Origin: Dicyema japonicum
Lineage: Eukaryota; Dicyemida; Rhombozoa; Dicyemidae
Length of the DNA stretch: 44,701 nucleotides
Assembly: GCA_011109175.1 (NCBI GenBank)
Contig: RDEW01000057.1
Location: 217,206 to 261,906, forward strand
Reading direction: 5' to 3'
The position numbers were made by a program, and so were the translations under genes. Position 1 is the stretch's first letter; every line of letters starts with the position of its first letter. The notes below the pieces were generated by a model. That model was not told the origin of the DNA. It did no database searches and worked only from the letters and a program-made list of their open reading frames with translations. Of the stretch, positions 10,595-21,880 are shown piece after piece.

Positions 10595-11332
10595 TAATCC
10601 TACATTCATTTCCCATTATTTACTTTAGGGTTTGTTAAGTCATCACTTTAAGGCTCAATTACTTTTAGAAGATGGCTTTCTTGAAACCCTCTGAGTGTCC
10701 TTGTCTTTCCTAACATTGAGGGACTACAAATTTTTTTGTTAGGAGTGTTATGTACATTCATACAAAAACATGTTAAAGACGTCTGTGATGAACTGGGAGG
10801 CAGATCCCAAATGAAAATCTTTCTCAGAAGGTTCCGTTGTTAGTCTGAAATTCAGATCGAAACAAAGATACGGAAATAATGAAGTTTCAGCAGGAGTTGC
10901 TTGATAGGGAAATAACAAATCAACTCCGTCAGTTCTGGCACAATCACTAGAATTTTACAATAGTGGGACTAAGGACACATGATTCTTTCCATGAAAGAAT
11001 CTTATAATTTGATAAGCTAGTGACACTAGGGATCTAACGTAAAGAACAACAACCGACTCAAAGACCACCATCAAAACGTTTTTCTTTTCCAGAATCTTGA
11101 TTTGTCAATAAAATTAGAAATTCTATCAATCTCGTCTTTTTAGACCTGTTATATCCAGATGAACATAAAATATTCAACATTTTGTCTTCTATCCACTTTT
11201 TGAAATCAGGTTAGTGAACCACTATAAGGAACACTCGATGGGGACTATTTGTAAATATATTTGGAATGGATCCTACTGCTCCAGCAAATGAAATTTAGAC
11301 GATCTCCAAAAAATCGCAATCTCAAAAAAAGC

Positions 11333-11548
11333 ATGAAGGCGTCTGACTGCACAGATTATCCGGGGTGCGGCACAAGTGACGTCAATGAACAGATAGATAA
11401 TTTTATTAACATAACAAACTCGTTACTAATTAAACAGGTAGAAGCCAATGAGTTTGTCTTAGTTGATGGGTCTAATCTCCTCTTCAAATTATTGATCCCT
11501 TGCACCAAACAAGATTTATTTTATCAAGTGGTGCAATTTTTTAAATAG
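11333..11548 (+). CDS. small hypothetical open frame
   Basis: An unassigned frame of 71 codons plus stop begins MKASDCTDYPG and runs through a plausible helical stretch (NSLLIKQVEANEFVLVDGS) to FFK-stop. The sequence just upstream (11,235-11,290) is similar to LINE debris at 9290, so the frame may start inside a repeat. No domain, signal peptide or mini-intron is forced by the frame. It could be a single-exon gene, part of an unrecognised element, or chance. Confidence 0.25.
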   Translation: MKASDCTDYPGCGTSDVNEQIDNFINITNSLLIKQVEANEFVLVDGSNLLFKLLIPCTKQDLFYQVVQFFK

Positions 11549-11710
11549 ACCTTACGCGTATCTCATTTTAACATCGCGATAGCTTTTTTCCTTTTATTCT
11601 TGGTCTAATATTTGGTTCCGAGAACGTATCTCGTTGGCTATTGTTAGGGGAAATAGCATGGCTATTCAGATGCCTTAATTTAAATTCATTTGATAATAAA
11701 ATTATTTGTA

Positions 11711-12000
11711 AAAAAATCTATAAAAGAACCCTTCGAGTTAACACAAACACCAAGATATTGCAATTGATCCATATATTTGATTGCTCCACTATTAACACAA
11801 ATTATTGACTTATTTCTGTTATTCACAATCCAGGAAACAGTACATTTTTCTAGAGAAAAAATCTATAAAAGAACCCTTCGAGTTAACACAAACACCAAGA
11901 TATTGCAATTGATCCATATATTTGATTGCTCCACTATTAACACAAATTATTGACTTATTTCTGTTACTCACAATCCAGGAAACAGTACATATTTCTAGAT
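11711..12000. repeat. 145-bp direct tandem duplication
   Basis: 11,711-11,855 recurs at 11,856-12,000, nearly identical. It lies inside the LINE relic. Confidence 0.85.
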
Positions 12001-12064
12001 ATAAGCATAAACCTTTATCACCAACATTTAATTTTTCCAATTTGAAACATGTTTTCGAGGGAAT

Positions 12065-12342
12065 CGATTTATTTATAAGATCTAGCAAGATTACGTCATC
12101 CGAATAAAAAGAAGACTAGTATTAATATTCCCCGGACGTGGAGAACTCGCCATGAATATATTAAACAAAATAGGTCTTAATACCGAACCTTTTGGTACTC
12201 CCCCGATTTATTTATAAGATCTAGCAAGATTACGTCATCCGAATAAAAAGAAGACTAGTATTAATATTCCCTGGACGTGGAGAACTCGCCATGAATATAT
12301 TAAACAAAATAGGTCTCAATACCGAACCTTTTGGTACTCCTC
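12065..12342. repeat. 139-bp direct tandem duplication
   Basis: 12,065-12,203 recurs at 12,204-12,342, nearly identical, and repeats part of the RT motif B-C interval. Confidence 0.85.
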
Positions 12343-12869
12343 TCTTGAATGATATTGCATCGGATATATTTCCAAACACTTTCACAAAAGATTGTCTTTC
12401 CTGAAGATAATTTCTTAGCCAAACAAATAGGTATCTTGAAACACATGCTGATACAAGCTGCTTTAACAACGCTTCATGCATACACTGTCGAATGCTTTCG
12501 AGATGTCAAGACATAATAAGTTTATTTGCCTTTGGAATTCTTTGCTTTCATGATTTCAAAATTCAGTAGAAAGAAACAGTCTACACAGCCTCTTCCGGGA
12601 CGAAAACCCCACTTCTCCGGAATCAGAAAGTCATTCTCTTCTATATTTCTGCTTATCCTTTTGTTCATTCAATTTCGCGAAAAAACATATTAAGCTAATT
12701 GGTCTGTAGCTTGCCGGATCCCTCTTTGGCTTCCCTGGTTTTGGAATCATCCTCACAACAGCTTTCTTCCATATTAAAAGGATCATCCTCAAACGTATCT
12801 TATAACTTTCTTGTTTTTGCTAATGTGTATAATAATAAACACTTGTAGTAATTATTATTATTATCCCTA

Positions 12870-12915
12870 GGATCACTGGGTCAAAGAGAAAAGTTCTCAT
12901 CTAACTAAGTGATCC
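12870..12915 (-). repeat. LINE 3' hairpin module, copy 2
   Basis: The perfect 8-bp arms GGATCACT and AGTGATCC flank a 30-nt loop. On the minus strand the module is followed by TAGGG and then ATAATAATAATAATT, a short tail like those of LINEs. It sits upstream of the minus-strand LINE at 11.7-12.86 kb and so probably ends a different, lost copy. Confidence 0.6.
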
Positions 12916-13083
12916 CAGACCGACAAAGGTAAAGACGAGTCCGGCAGGGTCGAGAATCCTGAACAGCTTTTCTCATTTAGTAATTCTTTAATAATGTCAA
13001 AAAAATCCCAAATTTTATTAAAAATTAATTATTAAACACAATTAAATGAATAAATAATATATTCAAATTAAAGTTAAAGTGAA

Positions 13084-13997
13084 ATGGGAAGGAAAAGACG
13101 TATAAGCACATCGTCAAAGCAGTCAACTGATGAATGTATGTCAATTCAAAGTATGACTTCATCGAACATTCCCCCCAGTTCAATTGCCTCCAATGGGGAC
13201 AGCACCACAATGAGTGTTGAATGCACTATTCAAAAGTGTCAATGGGATGGTTGTGGAGAAATATACTACACTGGAGCTAGTCTATTCTCACACATTCAGG
13301 ATGTCCATCTAAACAATCAAACACTAAAGAACTCGACAAACCAATGCCGATGGGAAAAGTGTCGTCGATATGGCCGACAGTCAATGACAGACTATGAACT
13401 AATGCAACACGTGGTTATTCACATTCAGGGAAAGGCATTCCGTTGTATAATCTCCGAATGTGAGAGGACCTTTTCTACTGACTCTCAATTACAAAATCAC
13501 ATTGAACGACATTTTAATAATAGTAAACTCACCAAACCTACCCCCAAAAGACAGAAGAAGACCACTATTCCAGGCGATAATCATTATGGTTGGTCAGAAT
13601 GGGGAATTCTTTAGTTTATAATCGACCTGATTTTTTTGACCCAGGATCTCTTCAAAAAATAATTTTTTTGAATAAGAATTTGAGTAAACCTCTGACATCT
13701 CCACCTAAACTGCCAGTGATGGTGACCCACTCTTCTGATAACAGTATAAAACGTTATTTGGTGGCTTGTCCCTTCCAAAAGTGATGATTTGTTTTATTAT
13801 CTTTGACCCAGGATCTCTTCAAAAAATAATTTTTTTGAATAAGAATTTGAGTAAACCCCTGACATCTCCACCTAAACTGCCAATGATGGTGACCCACTCT
13901 TCTGATAACAGTATAAAACGTTATTTGGTGGCTTGTCCCTTCCAAAAGTGATGATTTGTTTTATTATAGGGATTTCCTCTCTTGGAGAGATGCATAG
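13084..13997 (+). CDS. AEBP2: AEBP2/jing-type zinc-finger protein (PRC2 cofactor), three exons
   Basis: AEBP2 is an accessory subunit of Polycomb repressive complex 2 and stimulates H3K27 methylation. Exon 1 (13,084-13,588) encodes a basic N-terminus (GRKRR) and three C2H2 fingers of the AEBP2 type: CQWDGCGE...HIQDVH at residues about 57-76, CRWEKCRR...HVVIH at about 90-116, and CIISECERTF...HIERH. After a 26-nt intron (13,589-13,614), exon 2 encodes NRPDFFDPGSL, matching the family's RPHDFFDAQTL block, then NSIKRYLVACPFQ. A 22-nt intron (13,948-13,969) precedes the last exon ending SWRDA-stop at 13,997. A 167-nt duplication inside exon 2 (13,635-13,968) breaks the frame. Collapsing it gives 699 nt, exactly 233 codons. 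The protein lacks the long N-terminal part of vertebrate isoforms and ends earlier than they do. Confidence 0.92.
13635..13968. repeat. 167-bp direct tandem duplication inside AEBP2
   Basis: 13,635-13,801 recurs at 13,802-13,968 with two or three substitutions. It duplicates most of exon 2 and part of intron 2 and destroys the frame unless collapsed. This argues for an assembly artefact or an allele, not a fixed change. Confidence 0.9.
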
Positions 13998-14689
13998 TTA
14001 ATTATTCCAACCTTAATACTTATAGTCTTAATATTTATGAAACTTAAAGACCACCAATATATGTGCTTAACCAACTAAGTGATCCCAACCTAACTTTCAA
14101 ATTTCGTTAAGTTATTCCACCACCTTCCGGAGGTGTTTTTTGTATGCCTGTATACTCTACTGGAGTGTTTTTCTTCATCATAAAATAGATTCATCTGTAT
14201 GGAAAATCTTTTTTTGAATGAGTTTCCTGGTTTCTTGCAGAAACTTAGGTAACCTTAGCCATTTTTCAGAGTTGGCTTTTCTAAAAGGTAACTAAAAAGG
14301 TGATTATTTGTCTGAGATAATTTATATGCTCGATCCTCAAGAACGAAAAGGAAAATCTCCAGACGGAATAAGCGTATTTGATGGTAGGNTTTTCTTCATT
14401 ATAAAATAGATTCCTCTGTATGGAAAATCTTTTTTTGAATGGGTTTCCTGGTTTCTTGCAGAAACTTAGGGAACCTTAGCCATTTTTCAGAGTTGGCTTT
14501 TCTGAAAGGTAACTAAAAAATGTGATTATTTGTCTGAGATAATTTATATGATCGATCCTCAAGAACGAAAAGGAAAATCTCCAGACGGAATAAGCGTATT
14601 TGATGGTAGGAGCAATTTNTTCTACTTTCCAACACTGAGCTCCTTGAGAGAGTCGGAAAGACCTATTTAAGAAAATTGAAAACAAACAC
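13998..14689. other. spacer with duplication and two N positions
   Basis: No supported gene. A half hairpin module (CTAAGTGATCCCA) lies at about 14,072-14,088. 14,169-14,388 recurs at 14,390-14,608; N at 14,389 and 14,619. The region runs into LINE sequence. Confidence 0.5.
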
Positions 14690-15510
14690 GGGCACTCCAT
14701 AAGGAGACCCCCTTTCTCCTCTACTATTCACAATTTATTTGGAAGCCGCTATGAGGGAACTTAGACCGTTATACCAAGGAAAGACGGAAGGGAACTTAGA
14801 CCGTTATACCAAGGAAAGACGGACGATGTAGACATAATTTCTGAAGACAAAGAGGTCCTGGAACACCTATTATAAAAAGCACCAGATGTACTAGGGAAAT
14901 TGTTTCTTACTGTGAACAGAGAGCAAACAGAATTCACAGAGATAAGAAGGATGAGTAACGTCCTAGAAGAGAAGTGGCGACAAGTAAAATATTCAGTTCA
15001 CTTATGGGAGAAAGCGAAGATATTTTACGTAGGAAAACTCTAGTCAATACTGCGTTATATAAAATGAAGAATCTATGGCTCAATCAAAGAGGTATCAACA
15101 CGAAAATGAGAATCCTATTATACGACTCATTCATAAAACCCGTACTTTTATATAACGTTGGAACTTGTGCGACCTCATCAGCGGATATGGAAAGACTAGA
15201 CTCGTTCCACAGAGGTCAGAAAAATAACAGGAACTACTTGGCCTACGAGAATATCAAAAAATATTTTATATAAGAGATACAGTACTAGACCCATCAGTTT
15301 AGAAGTACTGGAATCCCGATGGAAGCTCTTCGGACACGTGCTGAGGATGGAATAAACATCCCCACCGAACATATCGTAGACAACCTAGAAGAACAATGAA
15401 AATAGTTTTACAAAAAACCTGATTAATATTAAAGAAATTCAAAAACTACCGACGACCTTGACACTATGAAAGCTTTGGCTAGGAACAGGGGAGCATGGAT
15501 GACATCTAAC
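14690..15510 (+). mobile_element. LINE RT fragment (motif B to C-terminus)
   Basis: The plus strand encodes GDPLSPLLFTIYLEAAMREL (motif B), DDVDIISEDKEVLEHL (motif C remains), then LMGESEDILRRKTLVNTALY and FIKPVLLYNVGT in the frame 14,974-15,273. It ends with ESRWKLFGHVLRME-like remains. This is the later half of the family whose earlier half lies at 8.1-9.3 kb. A 35-bp repeat at 14,757-14,824 and several stops make it inactive. Confidence 0.75.
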
Positions 15511-15575
15511 CTTGTTTCTTTTGCTGCACACGGGAGGTATAATTAGTATGGCTCTCGTGAAGTCCTTAAATAATA

Positions 15576-16230
15576 ATGGCTAAGCATAGTCTTGAGTTAA
15601 GGATTAAAATAGCTAAAAAAATAAGTGAAAATGAACATCTTGTTATCGAGATATTGTAAATAAAAAATTAGTAAAGGTTGTTTAGTAATTTCAGTTTTTA
15701 GGCGCTGTATCAAGTATAAAAATATCTCAATTTTTAATACTGAAACTGTTCAAACAGATTTTTCAGAAAAAAATCAATGCTCTTCTATGTAAGTAAAAAA
15801 TTAGTAAAGGTTGTTTAGTAATTTCAGTTTTTAGGCGCTGTATCAAGTATAAAAATATCTCAATTTTTAATACTGAAACTGTTCTAACAGATTTTTCAGA
15901 AAAAAATCAATGCTCTTCTAATATTTATTTCTTAAAATTGGATAAAATTTTTTTTAGGCTTTTACCAAGACAAGGGAGGAATTTATTTCTTTTAAAAATA
16001 TTGTTTCTAAAGTAGCAAGGATGTTGAATTATTCGCCGTTCAAAGGGTCCAATAGCTGGTTGGAAAAATTTAAGACATTAGTTGTCATTTAAGACAATTA
16101 GTGAAGAGAAAAACTCTTCCGATGTTTCTTCGCTTTGTATGCTTTTTACAAGTATGATGACTACGTAAAAGATTTTAGTCTTCAAAATATTTTTAATTGC
16201 GACGAGACTGGAATATATAATGACTGGATT
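15576..16230 (+). mobile_element. pogo/Tigger-type transposase relic
   Basis: The frame starts MAKHSLELRIKIAKKISENE, a helix-turn-helix-like N-terminus. Further on, FKGSNSWLEKFK (about 16,040-16,075) matches the CENP-B/Tigger DNA-binding consensus. IFNCDETGIYND (about 16,185-16,225) matches the first catalytic Asp block of the DDE domain. A GT-AG stretch of 39 nt (15,656-15,694) could be an intron. A 132-bp direct duplication (15,662-15,925) and a frameshift interrupt it, and the rest of the DDE domain is missing. Confidence 0.6.
15662..15925. repeat. 132-bp direct tandem duplication
   Basis: 15,662-15,793 recurs at 15,794-15,925 with one or two substitutions. It lies inside the transposase relic. 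Confidence 0.85.
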
Positions 16231-16329
16231 TTCATTCTCTCTTGAGACGTCTCGAATAGTCTTCAAAACTTTAGAAGTGAATCTATTTCCATTCATAGGA
16301 AAGATTACATGATTCCATCCCGAAATCTC

Positions 16330-17510
16330 TCAGCCAAAGCTCATCCTCAGTAGTTAATCGGGCAGACTTTTTGAGTTAGTTTTTTTCCTTGATTATGCCG
16401 ACCTCCCATATCCCCTCGCATCCAAAATAGTTCGGTTTACATAAGCTACTATTTTGTCCATGGAAGTACTGTCATCCTGCTAAGGGTACCGAAGTAGGTT
16501 GTCAGTAAGTGAAGTCTTTAGTCTGCACGTTTGTAGTTGAATTTTACTGGAAACCTCTTTCGGTTAAAATTTCTCTCTTGATCTTCAGAAGAATGACAGT
16601 GCGGTTGCTTCTTGAGTTGTAAGTGACTGACCAGGTCGATGTTGCCGCCGAGCCGAAAAAACGAACGTGATGTCTGAATAAGTTAGTTGGTATGACTTCC
16701 TGAAGGGGTTCTCGTATGTTTTGACATTTATGACCGTGAAAGACCTGTTTGCGATATTAGTACTTTTCCTCTTGCATCGGATGGTTGACTTGCCTGCCAT
16801 ATAGGGTGTTTGGCGTTGCTACCAATGATCACATTGTTCGAGGAAGCCAAAGTGTATAGATTGGGCATAACGTAGTGCTTCGGGCAAGAACCAAGCGCGT
16901 AAAAGTTTACAAAGGTAATTTTTCCATTTATTGTTCCAAGTGAGATTGTGTTGACTTCAGAAATAAATAATCGTTTTATTAGTTAATATTTTAATAATAA
17001 TATTAAAAAAATATTTTATCTAGGGAAACCAATTTTAAATTAATATAATTGATTTTTTAATTAGCACGTTAATGTGATTCCCAGTTATCCTGCGTTTTGC
17101 TTTGCATCAACGTTTAGAAATGCTGGAAACAATATTGGTTACAATTTTGAAAACCAACAGTTCATTATAAGTTTTCCATATATTCCTGATAAGACATATG
17201 GCTAATCGTCTTGATGATAGCTTAAGTTTGTCTCCTTCTTTCATGGATGGACGAAATGAACGCCATGTCTGAATAAAGAATGTTGGATACTCAAAGGCTC
17301 TGAGTTAGAATCTCGCCTACTCGAAGAATCAAAATAGGGACATGCTTTATAATTCGGTGTTAACACAATGAACGCCATGTCTGAATAAAGAATGTTGGAT
17401 ACTCAAAGGCTCTGAGTTAGAATCTCGCCTACTCGAAGAATCAAAATAGGGACATGCTTTATAATTCGGTGTTAACACAGCTGAATCACCCTGGTAGCTA
17501 CCGCACGAGA
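16330..17510 (-). mobile_element. decayed LINE sequence
   Basis: Minus-strand frames give broken endonuclease-like pieces. The stretches 16,650-16,725 and 17,262-17,330 are similar to each other (shared ATGTCTGAATAA core), so two related fragments are present. A 102-bp direct duplication lies at 17,265-17,468. I cannot place the family exactly. Confidence 0.4.
17265..17468. repeat. 102-bp direct tandem duplication
   Basis: 17,265-17,366 recurs at 17,367-17,468, essentially identical. Confidence 0.85.
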
Positions 17511-17649
17511 ATAACTATTTTAAGAAATATTGTGTCTTGCACAAAAAGACCGCAACTTATTCTTTACCAATGCTGAGAAGTTGTTATTCTGCAAAGAAAA
17601 ATTTTGACCACTCGCCAACAAGGTGCAGTCTGACTATTTATGAAAACAC

Positions 17650-18020
17650 GAGGTACTGAGGTGCATACACCTATGTCGCCAATATTAAATAAAGTTGCCA
17701 AAAAGAGTAAAATCTCACTTGTGGCGAAATCGCGATATTCAAAAAGTTAATTATAATTATGTTGAAGTGAATATAGTCATAACCATGAATGGTATTGTGT
17801 TCTATAAACACCATCAATATAAACTCAAAGTAGATGACACTATATGGGCAATATTCAAACTATCGAGAAGACTCTTGAGAGTATGGGAATAGAACATGAA
17901 TTCGTCACACCAGAATGCTCACGTAAATGATATTGATATTATCGGCGAAGGACATATTGTTGGAAGATTCCATTTGCTAAATGGTATTAACGAAAAAGTT
18001 AAAGAAATGAAAACTCAAAC
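17650..18020 (+). mobile_element. R4-like RLE-LINE C-terminal relic
   Basis: The plus strand encodes VEVNIVITMNGIVFYKHH, which matches VKIIPVVITWDGIVSRFFKGH near the end of the intact element at 31.4-35.0 kb. After a frame break comes KTLESMGIEHEF, matching the KTLESM/RTLESMLIEHKH tails of the two subfamilies here. Only the last part of the endonuclease domain survives. Confidence 0.6.
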
Positions 18021-18059
18021 AATTTACTAAAAAATGTGTCTGTTTCAAAAAGAAGACGA

Positions 18060-18570
18060 ATTATTTTTTAAATCCAAGGATCACCGACAAAATAAAAGAG
18101 AATGGGTAGCTGTCAGGTAATCTCGCCCTCCTTAAGCTGTCCCATCCTTTCTCGGTGTTCCTCTGTTTCTTGCAACGCCAATCTCACGGTGATTTAGAGT
18201 GAAAAGTGGAACAAGTTGTTTCTAGTACATAAACCTATTAGCGCTAAAAAAGTATTAAATCGAGCACTTATAGGAATAATTGCTTAAGCGTACTATAACT
18301 GCTTAGGGGATACTATAATGCACCAGTACTATGAAAGAGATCATCACTTTAACCCCGACCATATCTCTTCCACACTACCCACACCCTGGAAGTATCCGAC
18401 CTGTGGATGGATGGGATGACGTCAGAAAAGGATAAGAATATCTCTGCTGTGGGCGTATACTTGATAATGGGCTCAAAGCTTCCCATAGAGATCTCATGAT
18501 TGAGTTCATCCTCTCAAAATCAAGGAACCGACAAAGATTCATACATGTAAGGTGAGTAGTTCTGGAGTGA
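18060..18570. other. gene-free region
   Basis: No supported coding frame or RNA. AAGGATCACCGACAAAA at 18,077 is weakly like the hairpin module but lacks the second arm. Confidence 0.35.
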
Positions 18571-18576
18571 GTCTTC

Positions 18577-19140
18577 TTAAAACCATGTTAAAAGGATACG
18601 TCCGGAGGTAAGGTGATCGAGAATAATTTTTAAATAGGGACACAGAAGAGATATGTAAAAGAGGCCGATGAGTTTTTCGGTAGTCCAGGTTTTAAGATTG
18701 ATCGTATATCGGATAATTTCCATAAAAGTGGAGTTACTGCCGATTAAGAGGTTGAAAATTTGGGTGAGGGCCATGATACCATAGGGGCCTATCTTCTTCA
18801 ATAGTATTAGGGGATGACATTTGGACCTCTGGGATAGTGTTGAATCCCCTTTCCACACGTCATCCGAGAAAGATTTGTAGTTGCCTTTAGGTTTGATAAA
18901 GAAATGGAAGACCCTCAATTTTCTGGTGAGGGATAATAACCACTGTAGAGAATAAACCTTCGTGATCTTGTTTAAAAAGCTCTTGTTCTCCAAGTCTTCG
19001 CAAGTAGTTTCTGATCTCTCCAAGGCACAAATTTTCAACCTGGTTTCCCAGGATTGAATCTGTAGACTTTTTAAGCAATTTGATTTCTCCGTAAATAAAT
19101 CGGTTGCGTAAGAAGGCTTTTCGTGAAATGGATTGACTTC
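18577..19140 (-). mobile_element. LINE RT N-termin portion, decayed
   Basis: Minus-strand fragments include LSDIRSILKPG-like and SLLCPI.KLF-like remains, the usual start of a Jockey-type RT. They sit in broken frames within 19,038-18,577. This block lies 3' (on the minus strand) of another LINE's tail at 19,204, so it is a separate copy. Confidence 0.5.
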
Positions 19141-19634
19141 ATTTTGAAAAAAGTCCTCACACCCTCACTCACTATGCTATTGCAGTACATAACGCATTAT
19201 CGAGGGAATTTTTATTTATTTCATTAATCCTGAAATCACAAGAAGATAAAAGTTATCGTCTAATTAAGTGATCCCGCTGTCCATACCACTCCTTTTCCTG
19301 GGGTTAGATTTGGAGTCCTGGATTAATCTCCACAGCGGGAAAGGTTTCTTCTCATATCTCGGGCAGGCCTCCATATATAGTCTGATGTGCGGCCCGAGGG
19401 GGTGGTCAGGGGACTATGCCATCTTGAAGAAGTTCCGTAAGGTATTCCATGATTGGGGGGACGTTTAATGTTCTCACTAGTAACGAAGTGGATGTCTTTT
19501 TCGACGGTGTCAATAGTATTCTGAGACATCGATTTTTTAAAACTTCCAGCTTCTCTGTGCCAATAGTGATAAGGGGGCAATCCATGCAGCACAGACATAC
19601 TCGATAATAGGTAGAACAAATTGTTTGCATAGAA

Positions 19635-20300
19635 CAGTGGTTCTCAACACGGCCCCCCGGGATTTTTTTGCAGCCCCGACAAATTTTTGTTTTAATTTTA
19701 CTATTATATTTTATTCACTTGTTGAAATATTATTTTTTAATGTTAGTGTGCGTAAACAATCACGGACTATAGTACGGGAAATCAGAGGATTCAAATATGA
19801 ATGAGAGAAGTTCTTTATGATTAAAATACATGGCAAAGTACATTGTTTAAAATGTCACGCAACGATGAAATCGTTAAATACCTACTCCGTCAAAAGACAT
19901 TATCAACAGCACGAATCATTTTACGATTGTTATCAAGGCGATTCTAGAAAAACAAAAAGTCATTTTGTTAAAATCTTAATATTTCAAACAATCTTCATTT
20001 TATAATGTGGTGCCTCTTCCAGAGTTACAAATATGGCTTCAACAAGAATTAGTCATCTTATTGCAAAGCATATGAAGCCATATACTGATGGCGGAATTCT
20101 GAAGGAGGCTATTACAATATTTGCCCAAGTTCACAAAGTATCCTTGACATATTCTATTGTACCAGCTTTTAAAGAGCTAATTGATTAATGGTGTATGAAT
20201 TTACTTTTGATTTCTTTTTTATATTAATTAAGTTTAAAAAACATTGGCGGCTTCTACAAATACAATTATTTATTGATTTGCCCCTGGGTCAAAATTCTTG
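19635..20300 (+). mobile_element. short hAT element (BED-finger type) nested in a LINE
   Basis: The left end reads CAGTGGTTCTCAAC, the classic hAT terminus. Inside, the frame 19,817-20,005 encodes a BED-type finger (VHCLKCHATMKSLNTYSVKR then H), and about 20,032-20,190 encodes ASTRISHLIAKHMKPYTDGG, the usual N-terminal block of ZBED/GTF2IRD2-like transposases. The catalytic domain is absent, so it is internally deleted. The flanks GCATAGAA (19,627-19,634) and GTATAGAG (20,301-20,308) look like an 8-bp target duplication with two changes. The right terminus is decayed. Confidence 0.65.
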
Positions 20301-20504
20301 GTATAGAGACTCTAACGATGGGTGGGAAGATACTGGAGAATGAGTGAAAGCCTTGAGAATTCCAATTTTCTTTTGGATCCTCGCTGTTACTAGGTCCACT
20401 TGATGAGTAAATGTGAAGAGGGGATCCAGGATGATTCCAAGGATTGAAAAAGTCCTCTTAATGGGAAGCGGGAAGTCATACAAGTTTATCGATGTGTTGC
20501 CCAA

Positions 20505-20690
20505 ATTTCTTTACGTGCTGAGGTAAACGTCATTACATGTGACTTTCCTAGTGATATATCCACACGGTTCTTCAGGAACCAAAAACTCAGATCTTTATTT
20601 CTTTACGTGCTGAGGTAAACGTCATTACATGTGACTTTCCTAGTGATATATCCACACGGTTCTTCAGGAACCAAAAACTCAGATCTTGCA
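20505..20690. repeat. 92-bp direct tandem duplication
   Basis: 20,505-20,596 recurs at 20,597-20,688, identical as far as I can see. It lies inside the LINE. Confidence 0.85.
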
Positions 20691-21070
20691 CGAACCTCCT
20701 CGATTCTTCGATGTTTCACTGCGACCACGAGATCATCCGCATACGATAAAAGAATTGTGTTTTGTTGGTTGGGGATGGGAAATCATTGAGGAACATGTTG
20801 AAGAGCATTTGTGATAGCGGTGATCCTTGTGGAACTCCATTTGGAAGGTATCGCGGTTTGAATTTTGGTTGTTTGCCACCACTTGACCCATTCGACTGTT
20901 GATGAAGTTAGCCAACCATTACTTGAATTTAGGGTGGATGGACGTCGTAAAAAAATTTTGTTTTAAGGATTTTCCGGGATACTGAGTTAAAAGCCCTTAT
21001 TTACATCTACCGAGACCAGCACGGTTCTCTCGTGTGGATTTGAGGTATTCAGGCCGTCCGAATCTTGGGA

Positions 21071-21471
21071 ATTGTAGTAGTTTGGGTCAAACCAATTAAT
21101 TCATTTTTATTAATTATTTAAAATAAATCATTTTTAATAATATTTTTTTAAATTAAAAAAGTTCAATTTCTTATGAGGTTTACTTTTAGGAGCAAAATTT
21201 TAACCAATATCTTATCTAGATGGCCTGGACAAGAAAGATACGGATTTTATTCATTTTTACCAGTGTTTTTCTTTGCAGGGGCTTTCATGGAATTGACTAT
21301 GATAAAAATTAAAATAAACCAAGTCAATTTTTGTTTGCCACAAATTTTACTTTAGACGAAGTCTTTAAGAAGAATCAGGCTCTAAAAATTGCGTCACAAA
21401 TTGCAAAAACTGAAAAATCGAAATAAAAATACTTAACATTATTAATTAATTTTTTAAATAAAATTTTATTT
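21071..21471. other. AT-rich spacer
   Basis: No supported gene. A 60-codon frame at 21,173-21,355 has no recognised motif. Confidence 0.35.
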
Positions 21472-21580
21472 GTGCCTCAAGTTTTAGTGAAAATTAGGTT
21501 TGGATTTAATTATTTTTTTTCAAAAGAGGATGAAAGATCGTCCGAGGTGGACCACAGCCAAAAGGATTTAATCAACCTAA

Positions 21581-21880
21581 TAAAATACTATGTGAAAAAA
21601 TCCCATAAAGACCATAAGAAGTCGGATGTATTCCCGAAATATCTCAGTAAACCGAAAAAGGAACCGGATACGATTCACTTCACTGTAAACGACGTGAAAT
21701 ATGCATTGAAATTCATTAAAACAACCAAAATAAAATACTATGTGAAAAAATCCCATAAAGACCATAAGAAGTCGGATGTATTCCCGAAATATCTCAGTAA
21801 ACCGAAAAAGGAACCGGATACGATTCACTTCACTGTAAACGACGTGAAATATGCATTGAAATTCATTAAAACAACCAATT
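21581..21880. repeat. 150-bp direct tandem duplication
   Basis: 21,581-21,730 recurs at 21,731-21,880, essentially identical and in frame, so the encoded peptide is repeated twice. Confidence 0.9.

Larger units (their letters stand above)
10014..11232. other. gene-free region
   Basis: No supported coding frame. It holds one copy of the LINE 3' hairpin (10,347-10,393) and an adjacent 114-bp duplication. The rest has no recognisable content. Confidence 0.35.
11700..12860 (-). mobile_element. Jockey/CR1-like LINE RT relic
   Basis: Minus-strand motifs in order from 12,800 down: VVRMIPKPGKPKRDPASYRP, a GFRPGR block, CLDISKAFDSV-like remains near 12,490, then KRGVPKGSVLRPILFNIFMA (motif B) in the frame 12,481-12,230. 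After a frame break come DDVILLD-like remains (motif C) near 12,100 and LQYLGVCVNSKGSF near 11,880. Two direct duplications interrupt it. It is inactive. Confidence 0.75.
19204..21070 (-). mobile_element. Jockey-like APE-LINE, RT to 3' tail, with nested hAT
   Basis: Minus-strand RT pieces in order: remains of the AFNSVSR (motif A) region near 21,000, WLANFIN and PKWSSTRI-like motif B remains near 20,850, SYADDLVVA (motif C) near 20,730, then FSILGIILDPLFTFTHQVD (20,504-20,289). After an inserted hAT element the frame resumes with KQFVLPIIEYVCAAW near 19,620 and KNRCLRILLTPSKKTSTSLL (19,560-19,480). The tail 19,330-19,204 carries half of the shared hairpin module. The copy is inactive. Confidence 0.7.
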
